Shown here in pieces: positions 14,704-23,424 of a DNA stretch of 36,502 nt (position 1 is the first letter of the stretch; each line of letters opens with the position of its first letter). The position numbers and the translations under genes are program-made. The notes below the pieces were generated by a model. That model was not told the DNA's origin. It searched no databases and worked only from the letters and a program-made list of their open reading frames with translations. Source of the stretch: Curtobacterium aurantiacum (GTDB taxonomy: Bacteria > Actinomycetota > Actinomycetes > Actinomycetales > Microbacteriaceae); NCBI RefSeq assembly GCF_018598555.1, contig NZ_JAHEWN010000026.1, positions 1-36,502 on the forward strand, read 5' to 3'.

Positions 14704-15234
14704 TCAGGTTGACCGCTGCACGCGGTGGTCCGGGTCCGGGGATTCCAGGGCGTTCCACACGTCCGCCCAGATCAGCTCGAAGTCGACGGGGCGGATGCGG
14801 TCGGCCCGGAGCGCCTGCTCCAGGATGGACAGCGCGTCCAGGGAGCCGGTGAGCAGACGTTCGTCGCCGTGGACCTCGCGGCGGCCGTGGCCCAGGAACG
14901 TCGTCACGGTGACGGACCGCACCCGTGGTCGCAGCGCGCGGGTGGCGCGGGCGAGGACCGCGAAGCCGCCGCCGTAGAGGAGCAGCGCGGTGGTCGTGCC
15001 GACGGCGGGGACCGAGACGGCGAGCACCAGAGCAGCGAGGGCGAGGACCGCCCCGACGGCCGGCCAGACGTGCCAGGCACGCAGCAGCAGGCGTTCGCCG
15101 GTGGTCGTGCCGGGCGGGAACACGACGAGGGTCCGCGAGCTCCACAGCGTCCGCCCGACGGGACGGACCGTGTACCGGCCCCACAGGTGGGTGCCGTCGA
15201 GCAGCCGGGTGCGGACCGGCAGCGCGACGGTCAT
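14704..15234 (-). CDS. Two-helix membrane protein, unknown (DUF6611-like)
   Basis: A 176-aa protein. The N-terminal part (VRTRLLDGTHLWGRYTVRPVGRT) leads to LVVFPPGTTTGERL, then two hydrophobic helices (about residues 57-76 and 79-96), then a cytoplasmic C-terminal domain with LDALSILEQALRADRIRPVDFELIW. The start motif resembles DUF6611 from memory; this was not checked. Its ATG overlaps the stop of the upstream gene by 4 bp (ATGA), so the two are co-translated. Function unknown. Confidence 0.65.
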   Translation of the reverse strand: MTVALPVRTRLLDGTHLWGRYTVRPVGRTLWSSRTLVVFPPGTTTGERLLLRAWHVWPAVGAVLALAALVLAVSVPAVGTTTALLLYGGGFAVLARATRALRPRVRSVTVTTFLGHGRREVHGDERLLTGSLDALSILEQALRADRIRPVDFELIWADVWNALESPDPDHRVQRST

Positions 15235-15809
15235 CGATCCACCGGCGCGAGTTCAGCGGTCGGCGCGCGCACCGCGCGCACCGGCGCGAGTTCCGCCCGG
15301 ACCGGCTCGACGACGTCACGGTGCCGGACGGTCGCCAGGCACGGGAAGCAGACCAGGTCGCCTTCGCGGACGTCGGCGGGCAACGGAGCCGGGAGGCGGT
15401 GGAACGGACCGTCGGCCTGACCGTCACAGCGGGTGACGACGTACATCGGGGAGAGGGGAGCCGTGCTCCGGCGTCCGATCAGGCGCACCTGGTCGAGCAC
15501 GGCGCAGGTCGGCAGGACCGCGTCCAGTTCCAGGAGCACCACCCCGGTGCGCGGTCGACGCACACGGGTGACCGACGCGACGGCGACGCTCACGTCGCGG
15601 GGTGCCCAGCCGCGCGGACGGTACCGGGGCGGGGACTGCTCGGCGGTGTGCACGGTCGGGGTGCCGGTGAGGTCGGCGAGCCGGACCATCGAGATCGCCG
15701 AGACCAGCAGGTCGTCGGTGGTCGCGACGGTGTGGGCCGGCCAGAGGGAGGGGTCCATCGGATCGGGGAGCGACGCGCGGAGCGTCGGCATGATCGCAGT
15801 CAGTGTCAC
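15231..15809 (-). CDS. Hypothetical protein, co-translated with the two-helix membrane protein
   Basis: A 192-aa protein of no recognised family, without membrane segments. It contains a beta-rich centre (DVSVAVASVTRVRRPRTGVVLLELDAVL) and a CFPCLATVRHRDVV segment with two Cys separated by two residues. The start is GTG at 15809, with an in-frame ATG at 15791 as alternative. The stop overlaps the next gene's start by 4 bp. The shared operon suggests that both act together, but nothing more can be said. Confidence 0.55.
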   Translation of the reverse strand: MTLTAIMPTLRASLPDPMDPSLWPAHTVATTDDLLVSAISMVRLADLTGTPTVHTAEQSPPRYRPRGWAPRDVSVAVASVTRVRRPRTGVVLLELDAVLPTCAVLDQVRLIGRRSTAPLSPMYVVTRCDGQADGPFHRLPAPLPADVREGDLVCFPCLATVRHRDVVEPVRAELAPVRAVRAPTAELAPVDR

Positions 15810-15894
15810 GACCTCACGCTCTCGCGCGCTCGACCAGCGCGGAAGGCCTCCTGACGGAACCCCTACGGCCGGCGGCGGAGTCCTGACGGAGCGC

Positions 15895-16488
15895 TCACCG
15901 GCTGGTGGCCGAGCGGAGGGCCGCGGTCCAGCCGAGGGAGATCACGCCGGCACCGATCAGGGTCTTCACGACGCCACCGAGGACGAACGGGTACAGCCCG
16001 TACTGCAGGGTCTGCTGCAGGTCGAGGCCGAGGGCCACGGCGAGCCAGGCCATCCCGGCGACGAAGGTGACGACGGTGCCGAGGGCGAAGGACAGCAGCG
16101 CGTTCCGCAGCGGGCGGTCGCCGAAGCGTTCGGCGACCCAGCCGACCAGGGCGGCGGCGGCGACGAAGCCGACGATGTACCCACCCGAGGGGCCGACGAG
16201 CACGCCGACCCCGGCCGAACCGTCCGCGAAGACCGGCAGCCCGACGACGCCGAGCAGTGCGTAGACGAGCATCGACAGGGCACCGCGACGGGCTCCGAGG
16301 GCACTGCCGACGAGCAGCACGGCGAGGGTCTGCCCGGTGATCGGGACGGGCCAGATCGGGACGGACACCTGCGCGGCACCGGCGGTCAGCAGCGCGCCGC
16401 CGAGGACCAGGGCGGTGCTGACGACCGCGGTGCGGGGGAGCAGGGCGTCGGCGAGCGGACGGTGTGCGGCGGGGGTGATCGTGGTCAT
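15895..16488 (-). CDS. bioY: Biotin transporter BioY
   Basis: A 197-aa S-component of the energy-coupling-factor type biotin transporter. It shows the BioY pattern: VPIWPVPITGQTLAVLLVGSALGARRGALSM-like segments, then VYALLGVVGLPVFADG, the VGPSGGYIVGFV motif, and about six membrane helices. No BioM or BioN gene is beside it, so it would use a shared ECF module or act alone. It follows the TetR gene (ends 16546) after 57 bp at the end of the urea/guanidine operon. That operon encodes a biotin-dependent carboxylase, so a shared biotin demand is a likely reason for the linkage. Expression could come by read-through from the TetR gene or from its own promoter. Confidence 0.93.
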   Translation of the reverse strand: MTTITPAAHRPLADALLPRTAVVSTALVLGGALLTAGAAQVSVPIWPVPITGQTLAVLLVGSALGARRGALSMLVYALLGVVGLPVFADGSAGVGVLVGPSGGYIVGFVAAAALVGWVAERFGDRPLRNALLSFALGTVVTFVAGMAWLAVALGLDLQQTLQYGLYPFVLGGVVKTLIGAGVISLGWTAALRSATSR

Positions 16489-16545
16489 GGTGTTCCTCGC
16501 TGGGGGGAAGGAGCTGGGGAGAAGGAGCGGCGGGAGAGGGAGGGG

Positions 16546-17238
16546 TCAGACCGCGACGGCGGCCAGCAGGGACTCGGCGTCGCGCCGGGCCTCGGCCACG
16601 GCGGCGGTGTCGAGGCCGCAGGCGCGCAGGCAGGTCGCGACGAGGGCGTCGCGGTCGGCGTCCTGCACGGGGCCGGACCGGCGGAGTTGGATGACGGTCT
16701 CGGTGATCTGGATGAGCACGGCACCGAGGCGCGACGGCGAGACACCGGCGGCGACGTCCGGGGTGGCAGCGCGTGAGCCGAGGCGCCCGTAGGCCTCCTG
16801 CAGTTCGACGCGCTCGGCCCGGAACCCGTCGTAGCGCTCGCCCTGCACCTCGGGCAGCAGGTACAGCGTGCCGATGTTGTGCGGCGTGCGGGCGAGGGTG
16901 TCCACGTCGGCGACGACCAGTGCGGCGAGGGCACCGGCGGCCGAGGCCGACTCCGGCACGAGCTGCTCGAGGCCGCGGACCAGCTCGAGGCTCGGGCGCA
17001 CCGAGGTCGTGAGCAGCTCGACGAGCATGTCGTCCTTGCCGGCGAAGTGGTAGTACAGCGAGGCCTGCCGGATCCCGACCCGTTCGGCGATCGCCCGGGT
17101 CGAGGTCGCGCTGATGCCGTTCTCGACGAACAGCGCGGCGGCGGCGTCGAGGATCTGGTCGCGCGGGCTCAGCGCGGAGTCGGCGTTCGGCACGACCCGC
17201 GGTCGGCCGGGGCGCACGGGCCGGTCGTCGGGGGTCAT
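16546..17238 (-). CDS. TetR-family regulator of the urea/guanidine operon (inferred)
   Basis: A 230-aa protein. Residues 25-70 form a TetR helix-turn-helix (RDQILDAAAALFVENGI, then TRAIAERVGIRQASLYYHFAGKDDM). The remainder is a helical ligand-binding domain. It starts 26 bp after the allophanate-hydrolase stop, on the same strand, and precedes bioY. That position suggests it controls the whole operon. A palindrome upstream of the permease, TACCTGTC/GACAGGTA, is a candidate site. A BioQ-like role on bioY is another option, but I saw no BioQ-type site before bioY. Confidence 0.85.
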   Translation of the reverse strand: MTPDDRPVRPGRPRVVPNADSALSPRDQILDAAAALFVENGISATSTRAIAERVGIRQASLYYHFAGKDDMLVELLTTSVRPSLELVRGLEQLVPESASAAGALAALVVADVDTLARTPHNIGTLYLLPEVQGERYDGFRAERVELQEAYGRLGSRAATPDVAAGVSPSRLGAVLIQITETVIQLRRSGPVQDADRDALVATCLRACGLDTAAVAEARRDAESLLAAVAV

Positions 17239-17264
17239 GCCCCCATCCTGACAGCCGGTGTCCG

Positions 17265-19025
17265 TCACGACTGTTCCCGGTACGCGCGCCAGCCGCCGTG
17301 GTGGGTGATGTCCTCGGCGCCCTCGACCGCGAACGGCTCGACCAGGAACCCGGTGACCTCGGTGCCGTCGTCGAGCGCCACGGTGCCGATCGCCATCGGT
17401 GCCGGCAGGGCCGCGACGAAGGTGCCGAAGCCAGCGGCGGGCAGGCGCCAGACCTCCCCGACGATGCCCGAGCCCGAGCCCGAGCCCGAGCCCGACCCCG
17501 ACCCCGGCGCAGCAGCGCCGGACGCGACCGGACCCACGCGGACCAGCCCGGGCTTTGGTGGCACCGTGTCCAGGGCGTACAGCCGGTAGTCGGACGCGGT
17601 GCGGGCCTCCCGGACGAACGATCCGCCGGACGCGACCAGCTGGCCGTTCAGGGGCCCGCCGCGCAGGTGCGCCCCGACGACCAGCAGGTCGACGGCCGGG
17701 GCGGCGAACGCTGCCGCCAACGCCGCCAGGCGCCGGTCGCTGAACGCCGGGCCGGTGAGCATCACGCCGAACGGCAGCCCGTCGACGAACCCGGCGGGCA
17801 CGGCGAGCGAGGCCATGTCGAGCAGGTTCGCGAAGTTCGTGTACCGACCCATCCGGCTGTTCGCGCCGATCGGGTCGGCCGTGACCTGCTCGAGCGTCGG
17901 GTGCCACGTCGTCGTCGGGGTGAGCAGGGCGGTCGTGCCCTCGAGTGCGGCGCGACCCGCTGCCCCGAACGCGTCGAGCCGTTCCTGGTCGGCGAAGAGT
18001 TCCGCGGCGGTCGGTCGTGCTCCACCGAGCACGATCGCGGCGACCGACGGGTCGAGGTCGGCACCGACCTCGTCGCGGTGGGCCTCGATGTGGGCGCCCA
18101 CTGCTGCGTACCGCTCGGCGACGAACGCGCCGTCGTAGAGCAGCGACGCGGCGTCGAGCAGGGGTGCGATGTCGACCTCGACCACCTGGTGTCCGAGCGC
18201 CCGGAACCGGTCGACGGCCGCGGCGAACGCCTCGGCCCATCCGGGTGCGAGCCCCTCGAGCTGCGACGGCAGCGGCACCGCGATGCGCGGGACGGCGGGC
18301 AGGTCGGCGAGGGCGAGGTCGGGCCGCGCGAGCGGGTCGCCGCCGTCCGGACCGGCCATCAGCTCGGCCGCCGTGCGCGCCAGGTCGAGCGACCGGGCGA
18401 ACACCGTGACGCAGTCCTGCGAGCGACAGGCGGGGACGACGCCCGTGTTCGGCACGAGTCCCTTCGTCGGCTTCACCCCGACCAGGTTGCCGAGCGCGGC
18501 GGGCACCCGGCCGGACCCGGCGGTGTCGGTGCCGAGCGCGAAGTCGACGATGCCCAGGGCGACCGCCGTGGCGGAGCCGCTCGACGAGCCGCCGGAGATC
18601 CGCGTGGGGTCCCAGGCGTTCCGGACCGCGCCGAAGGGCGAGCGGGTGCCGACCAGGCCGGTGGCGAACTGGTCGAGGTTCGTCTTGCCGACGACGACGG
18701 CGCCGGCGGCGCGGAGCCGGGCCACGGCGGTGGCGTCGGCGGCGGGGTCGTGGGCGTAGGAGCGGGCGGCTGCGGTGGTGGGCAGGCCGGCGACGTCGAT
18801 GTTGTCCTTCACGGCGAACAGCAGGCCGGCCAGGGGCAGCGTCGGGTCGACGGCTTCGACCTCGGCCAGCACGTCGGCACGGTCGCGCAGGGTGATCCAG
18901 ACCTCGGGCCGGTCGACGGCGTCGAGGCGGGCGAAGGCGTCGCGGACGCGGACGGCAGCGGACGTCGTGGCTGCCGCGGTGGCGGCGGCGGTCCCGCCGG
19001 CGCCCGCCGCGCTCGTCCCGCTCAC
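17265..19025 (-). CDS. atzF: Allophanate hydrolase
   Basis: A 586-aa amidase-signature enzyme that splits allophanate to ammonia and CO2. The Ser-cisSer-Lys triad is visible: K73 (VKDN), the cis-Ser in GGSSSGS (about 147), and nucleophile S171 (GTDTAGSGR). The amidase domain extends to about 445. The C-terminal allophanate-hydrolase domain follows and ends RLPAAGFGTFVAALPAP and HHGGWRAYREQS. Between them is an unusual Gly-Ser dipeptide run (residues 508-520). The start is GTG at 19025, which overlaps the carboxylase stop by 4 bp (GTGA), so translation is coupled. This is the last enzyme of the pathway; a TetR gene follows after 26 bp. Confidence 0.95.
   Translation of the reverse strand: MSGTSAAGAGGTAAATAAATTSAAVRVRDAFARLDAVDRPEVWITLRDRADVLAEVEAVDPTLPLAGLLFAVKDNIDVAGLPTTAAARSYAHDPAADATAVARLRAAGAVVVGKTNLDQFATGLVGTRSPFGAVRNAWDPTRISGGSSSGSATAVALGIVDFALGTDTAGSGRVPAALGNLVGVKPTKGLVPNTGVVPACRSQDCVTVFARSLDLARTAAELMAGPDGGDPLARPDLALADLPAVPRIAVPLPSQLEGLAPGWAEAFAAAVDRFRALGHQVVEVDIAPLLDAASLLYDGAFVAERYAAVGAHIEAHRDEVGADLDPSVAAIVLGGARPTAAELFADQERLDAFGAAGRAALEGTTALLTPTTTWHPTLEQVTADPIGANSRMGRYTNFANLLDMASLAVPAGFVDGLPFGVMLTGPAFSDRRLAALAAAFAAPAVDLLVVGAHLRGGPLNGQLVASGGSFVREARTASDYRLYALDTVPPKPGLVRVGPVASGAAAPGSGSGSGSGSGSGIVGEVWRLPAAGFGTFVAALPAPMAIGTVALDDGTEVTGFLVEPFAVEGAEDITHHGGWRAYREQS
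17466..17507. repeat. Hexanucleotide repeat coding a Gly-Ser linker
   Basis: About four perfect copies of a GAGCCC unit, followed by two diverged copies (GACCCC), lie at 17469-17504 and encode a Gly-Ser run inside the allophanate hydrolase between its two domains. Copy changes would not shift the frame; they would only alter linker length. Confidence 0.85.
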
Positions 19026-22000
19026 GCTGCCGCTCCGATCGCGGCGAGGACCTGCCCCGGCGCGACTTGGTCGCCCGGCTTGATGTAGACCTCGAGGACG
19101 TGGCCCGGCACCGGTGCGTGCACCATCGACTCCATCTTCATCGCCTCCACGGCCAGCAGCTTCTGCCCCTCGTCCACCCGGTCACCCGGGCGGACGTCCA
19201 CCTGCCACACGGTCGAGGTGAAGGGGGCGTACACGGCGGTCGACCCCTCGGGCACGGTCACGGCGTCGGCCACCACGGCGGCCGGTTCGTCCCGGACGTC
19301 GAACTCGCCCGACGCCCGCCACCGCTCCTTCTCCTCGCCGAACGTCTGCGCCTGCTGCGCCCGGAAGTCCGCGATGGACCCGGCGTTGTCGGCCAGGAAC
19401 CGGTTGTACGACGCGATCGAGAACTCGCCCTCGACGGTCTCGAACGAGCCCCGCCCGGCGTCCGTCTCGGCGCGCAGCTCGAGCAGTTCGTCGGCGCCGA
19501 CCGGGTACCACTCGATCCGGTCGAAGAACCGCAGTGCCCACGGGTTCTCCTGGAACAGCCCGCCGCGGCGGAACCGGTTCCAGATCTGCACCGTGCGCCC
19601 GACGAACTGGTACCCGCCCGGACCCTCCATGCCGTAGATGCACAGGTACGCGCCGCCGATGCCGACGGAGTTCTCGGCGGTCCAGGTGCGGGCCGGGTTG
19701 TACTTCGTCGTGACCAGGCGGTGCCGGGGGTCGAGCGGGGTCGCGACCGGGGCGCCGAGGTACACGTCGCCGAGGCCGAGCACCAGGTAGCTCGCGTCGA
19801 ACACGGTGCGGAATACGTCGTCGACGCTCTCGAGGCCGTTGATGCGACGGATGAACTCGATGTTCCACGGGGTCCACGGGGCGTCGTTCCGCACGCCGTT
19901 CATGTACCGCTCGATCGCCAGCCGGGTGGCCGGGTCGTCCCACGACAGCGGCAGCTTGACGGTGCGCGACGGGACGACGAGCTGGTCGGTCGGCGGGATC
20001 TCGTCCTCGAGTTCGCGGAGCAGCCCCGCCACGTCGCGCGCCTTGAGCACGGACGCGTCGGTGTGCACCTGCAGCGAGCGGATGCCCGGCGTGATGTCGA
20101 GGATCCCCTTCGGCGTCTGCTCCTGCAGCTTCGTCATGAGCGCGTGCACGCGCATCCGCAGGGCGATGTCGAGGGTCATGTCGCCGTACTCGACGAGCAC
20201 GTTGTCGTCGCCGTCGCGTCGGTACGCGACGCTCGGCCGCACGTCGGTCGCGTCCAGGCGGGCGATCACGCCGTCGTCGCCGTCACCCCCGGTGCGCGGC
20301 ACCGTCCTGGAGGCCCGGTGTGCGTCGAGCGCGGCGGCGTCGGCTTCGCGGACGGGGACGAACCGGACCGTGTCACCCGGTCGGAGTTGGCCCAGCTTCC
20401 ACAGGTCGCCGCTGGCGACCACGGCGGGGCAGACGAAGCCGCCGAGCGACGGCCCGTCCGGTCCGAGGATGATCGGGGTGTCCCCGGTGAAGTCGATCGC
20501 ACCGACCGCGTACGGGGTGTCGTGGATGTTCGACGGGTGCAGACCGGCCTCGCCGCCGTCGGTCCGCGCCCACTCCGGCCGCGGGCCGATGAGCCGGATG
20601 CCCGTGCGCGCCGAGTTGTGGTGCACCGCGTAGTCGGTGGCGTAGAAGACGTCGAGGTCGGCGCGGGTGAAGAAGTCCGGCGCCGCGTGCGGCCCCTCGG
20701 TGACGGCGATCTCCCACGCGTCGGTCAGTGCGGTGCGGCGGTCGGCGGGGATCGGACCGCCGACCAGGCCCAGACGCGTGCCGGACGGGAACGCCGGGTG
20801 CGGGGCGTCCGAGTCCGGGGAGCCCGGGCGCAGGACGTCGCCGGCGAGCAGGGCCCGACCGGCGTGGCCACCGAAGCCACCGAGCGTGAAGGTCGCGGTC
20901 GACCCGAGGTAGGTCGGCACGTCGAAGCCGCCCCGGACCGCCAGGTAGGTGCGGAGGCCCGGACCGGGGGCCGTGCCGATCGCCAGGGTCTGGCCGGCAC
21001 CGACCTCGATCGGCTCCCACAGCGCCACGGGTTCGCCGTCGAGGGTGACCGGCGCCGGCGCACCCGTGAGCGCGACCACCGCGGCGGCCGAGAACCGGAG
21101 CGTCGGGCCCGTGGCGGTGACCTCGAGCGCGGGGGCGCCGTCCGGGTTGCCCACGGCGCGGTTCGCCTCGGCGAAGGACGCCGCGTCGAACGGGCCGCTC
21201 GGCGGGACGCCCACCTGCCAGTACCCGACCCGGCCCGGCAGGTCCTGGATCATCGTCATGGTGCCCGGGGCGACGACGTCGACGCGCGGGTCCGGGTCCT
21301 CGGTCGCGTCGAGCGTCGAGGTGGAGTGCGTGGCGGTGCGGAGCTCGAGGTCGTCGGTCAGCGCGCGGAGCAGCCCGGCGTTCGTGACGATGCCGTCGAT
21401 GCGGGTGGCCGCGAGCCCGTCGCGCAGCAGGTCGAGGGCGTCGTCGCGGGTCTCCCCGGTGGCGATCACCTTGGCGAGCATCGGGTCGTAGAACGCGGAC
21501 ACCTCGGAGCCGGTCTCGACCCAGCCGTCGACGCGGATGCCGGTGCGCTCGCCGGAGGGAGTGGTCGCGCTCGGGAACACGGCCTGGGTGACGAGGCCGC
21601 TCGAGGGCAGCGAGCCCTTCGCCGGGTCCTCGGCGTAGACGCGGGCCTCGACGGCGTGGCCGTTCGGGGTCCAGGTGCGGTCGAACACGTCGGAGTCGAT
21701 GCCGACCGCGCCGTCGCGGGCCAGGCGGAGCATGAGCTCGACGAGGTCGACGCCGAACACTTCCTCGGTGACCGGGTGCTCGACCTGCAGGCGCGTGTTC
21801 ACCTCGAGGAATGACGCCTCTTCGCGCACCGGGTCGTAGACGAACTCGACGGTGCCGGCGCTGCGGTACCCGACGCTCTCGGCCAGGCGACGGGCCGACG
21901 CGTGCAGCTCGGCGCGGACGTGCTCGGGGAGTGCCGGTGCCGGGGCTTCCTCGATGACCTTCTGGTTGCGGCGCTGCAGGGAGCAGTCGCGGTCGCCGAT

Positions 22001-22723
22001 CACCGCGACGCGGCCCTCGCCGTCCCCGAAGAGCTGGACCTCGACGTGCCGCGCCGGCCGGACCAGCCGCTCGAGGAAGATGCCGGCCGACCCGAAGTTC
22101 GCGGTCGCCAGGCGGACGACGCTCGTGTACGCCTCGCGGACCTCGTCGAGGGTGGAGCACGCCTGCATGCCGATCCCGCCGCCGCCCCCGGTGGCCTTGA
22201 GCATGACGGGCAGCCCGATGCGCTCGGCCTCGGCCACGGCGTCGTCGACGCTGGCGAGCAGCCCGGTGCCGGCGAGCATCGGGACCCCGGCGGCGGCGGC
22301 GAGCTCGCGGGCGGTGTGCTTCGCGCCGAACCGGACGATCTGGTCGGCGGTCGGCCCGACGAACCGGATGCCGGCGTCCTCGCAGGCCTGGGCGAACTCG
22401 GTGTTCTCGGACAGGAACCCGTAGCCGGGGTGCACGAGTCCGGCGCCGGTGTCCTTCGCGGCCTGCACCACCGCGTCGATGCGCAGGTACGAGTCGCGGG
22501 CGGGGGCGGGACCGAGCCGGACCGCGGTGTCGGCCTCGCGGACGTGGGGTGCCGCGCGGTCGGCGTCGGAGTAGACGGCGACGGTGCGCATGCCGAGCGC
22601 CTTGGCGGACCGGATGATGCGGCGGGCGATCTCGCCGCGGTTCGCGACGAGGACGGTGTCGGTGCGAAGGGTGGGGGTCTGGTTCACGGTGACGGTCCCG
22701 GTGGGGTCGGGCGCGGCGGTCAC
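19022..22723 (-). CDS. uca: Urea carboxylase (or guanidine carboxylase), biotin-dependent
   Basis: A 1233-aa single-chain biotin enzyme. Domains in order: biotin carboxylase (about 15-465; VLVANRGEIARRI start, GGGGGIGM ATP-grasp loop, EVNTRLQVEHPVTEE), a KipA-like carboxyltransferase part (about 485-790; VAPGTMTMIQDLPGRVGYW), a KipI-like part (about 830-1060), and a biotinyl domain with the biotin-carrying Lys1196 in EAMKMES. It carboxylates urea to allophanate with ATP and bicarbonate. Relatives that sit next to the UAAP pair, as here, are reported to prefer guanidine. The start is GTG at 22723, chosen because it overlaps the UAAP2 stop by 4 bp (GTGA). A later GTG at 22687 is possible. It overlaps atzF by 4 bp. 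Confidence 0.93.
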   Translation of the reverse strand: MTAAPDPTGTVTVNQTPTLRTDTVLVANRGEIARRIIRSAKALGMRTVAVYSDADRAAPHVREADTAVRLGPAPARDSYLRIDAVVQAAKDTGAGLVHPGYGFLSENTEFAQACEDAGIRFVGPTADQIVRFGAKHTARELAAAAGVPMLAGTGLLASVDDAVAEAERIGLPVMLKATGGGGGIGMQACSTLDEVREAYTSVVRLATANFGSAGIFLERLVRPARHVEVQLFGDGEGRVAVIGDRDCSLQRRNQKVIEEAPAPALPEHVRAELHASARRLAESVGYRSAGTVEFVYDPVREEASFLEVNTRLQVEHPVTEEVFGVDLVELMLRLARDGAVGIDSDVFDRTWTPNGHAVEARVYAEDPAKGSLPSSGLVTQAVFPSATTPSGERTGIRVDGWVETGSEVSAFYDPMLAKVIATGETRDDALDLLRDGLAATRIDGIVTNAGLLRALTDDLELRTATHSTSTLDATEDPDPRVDVVAPGTMTMIQDLPGRVGYWQVGVPPSGPFDAASFAEANRAVGNPDGAPALEVTATGPTLRFSAAAVVALTGAPAPVTLDGEPVALWEPIEVGAGQTLAIGTAPGPGLRTYLAVRGGFDVPTYLGSTATFTLGGFGGHAGRALLAGDVLRPGSPDSDAPHPAFPSGTRLGLVGGPIPADRRTALTDAWEIAVTEGPHAAPDFFTRADLDVFYATDYAVHHNSARTGIRLIGPRPEWARTDGGEAGLHPSNIHDTPYAVGAIDFTGDTPIILGPDGPSLGGFVCPAVVASGDLWKLGQLRPGDTVRFVPVREADAAALDAHRASRTVPRTGGDGDDGVIARLDATDVRPSVAYRRDGDDNVLVEYGDMTLDIALRMRVHALMTKLQEQTPKGILDITPGIRSLQVHTDASVLKARDVAGLLRELEDEIPPTDQLVVPSRTVKLPLSWDDPATRLAIERYMNGVRNDAPWTPWNIEFIRRINGLESVDDVFRTVFDASYLVLGLGDVYLGAPVATPLDPRHRLVTTKYNPARTWTAENSVGIGGAYLCIYGMEGPGGYQFVGRTVQIWNRFRRGGLFQENPWALRFFDRIEWYPVGADELLELRAETDAGRGSFETVEGEFSIASYNRFLADNAGSIADFRAQQAQTFGEEKERWRASGEFDVRDEPAAVVADAVTVPEGSTAVYAPFTSTVWQVDVRPGDRVDEGQKLLAVEAMKMESMVHAPVPGHVLEVYIKPGDQVAPGQVLAAIGAAA

Positions 22724-23424
22724 GGCTGGACCACGATCATGCGCAGCGGTGTGCAGGAGAAGTCGTTGCAGGGGTTGTTCATCTGCGGGCAGTTCGAGAC
22801 GACGACGAGCACGTCCCGCTCGGCCCGGATCGCGACGCGCTTGCCGGGGGCGCTCATGCCGTCGACGATCCCGAGGGCGCCGTCGGCCTCGACCGGCACG
22901 TTCATGAACCAGTTGAGGTTCGACACGATGTCGCGGGCACCGAGTCCGTGGCGGCCGGCCTCGGCCAGGAAGTTCTCGCGGCAGCCGTGCTGGTACTGCG
23001 TGTGGTGCCCGTACCGCAGGGTGTTCGACTCCTTCGAGCACGCGCCGCCGATGGTGTCCTGCCGGTCGATCTCGTTCGCGACGACGGTCATCAGCGGGCG
23101 GCCCTCGTTCGACATCAGCACGGTGCCGGTCCGGACGTACGCGTTGCCCTGTGCGGCGAGGGTGTCCGGCACGCTGTACCGCTCGTCGGGGTCGTGCGCG
23201 TCGTAGAGCAGGCAGTCGGCGCTCTGGTTGCCGCCGACGTCGACGATGGTGAGCACCTCGCCGGCGCGGACCACGGCGGACCACGGCGCGAGCGGGGCGA
23301 CCCGGTCGTCGCGGACCACGGTGCCCGGCACCAGGGACTCGCTCCAGTCGAGGGCCACGTCCGGGTCGTGGACGGCTCCGACCGGGACGGTGGAGGAGGG
23401 GGTGTGGGTCGTCGTGTCGGTCAT
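22720..23424 (-). CDS. Urea amidolyase-associated protein UAAP2 (DUF1989)
   Basis: A 234-aa DUF1989 protein. It has GGNQSADCLLYDAHDPDERYS, a VLMSNEGRPLMTVV segment, GACSKESNTLRYG, and the C-terminal VVVSNCPQMNNPCNDFSCTPLR, with clustered Cys residues typical of the family. In organisms that grow on guanidine, the two UAAP proteins are reported to form a carboxyguanidine deiminase (CgiAB) that converts carboxyguanidine to allophanate and ammonia. Its ATG (23424-23422) shares one base with the UAAP1 stop. It overlaps the carboxylase start by 4 bp. Assignment as the second member is by gene order and size. Confidence 0.88.
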   Translation of the reverse strand: MTDTTTHTPSSTVPVGAVHDPDVALDWSESLVPGTVVRDDRVAPLAPWSAVVRAGEVLTIVDVGGNQSADCLLYDAHDPDERYSVPDTLAAQGNAYVRTGTVLMSNEGRPLMTVVANEIDRQDTIGGACSKESNTLRYGHHTQYQHGCRENFLAEAGRHGLGARDIVSNLNWFMNVPVEADGALGIVDGMSAPGKRVAIRAERDVLVVVSNCPQMNNPCNDFSCTPLRMIVVQP

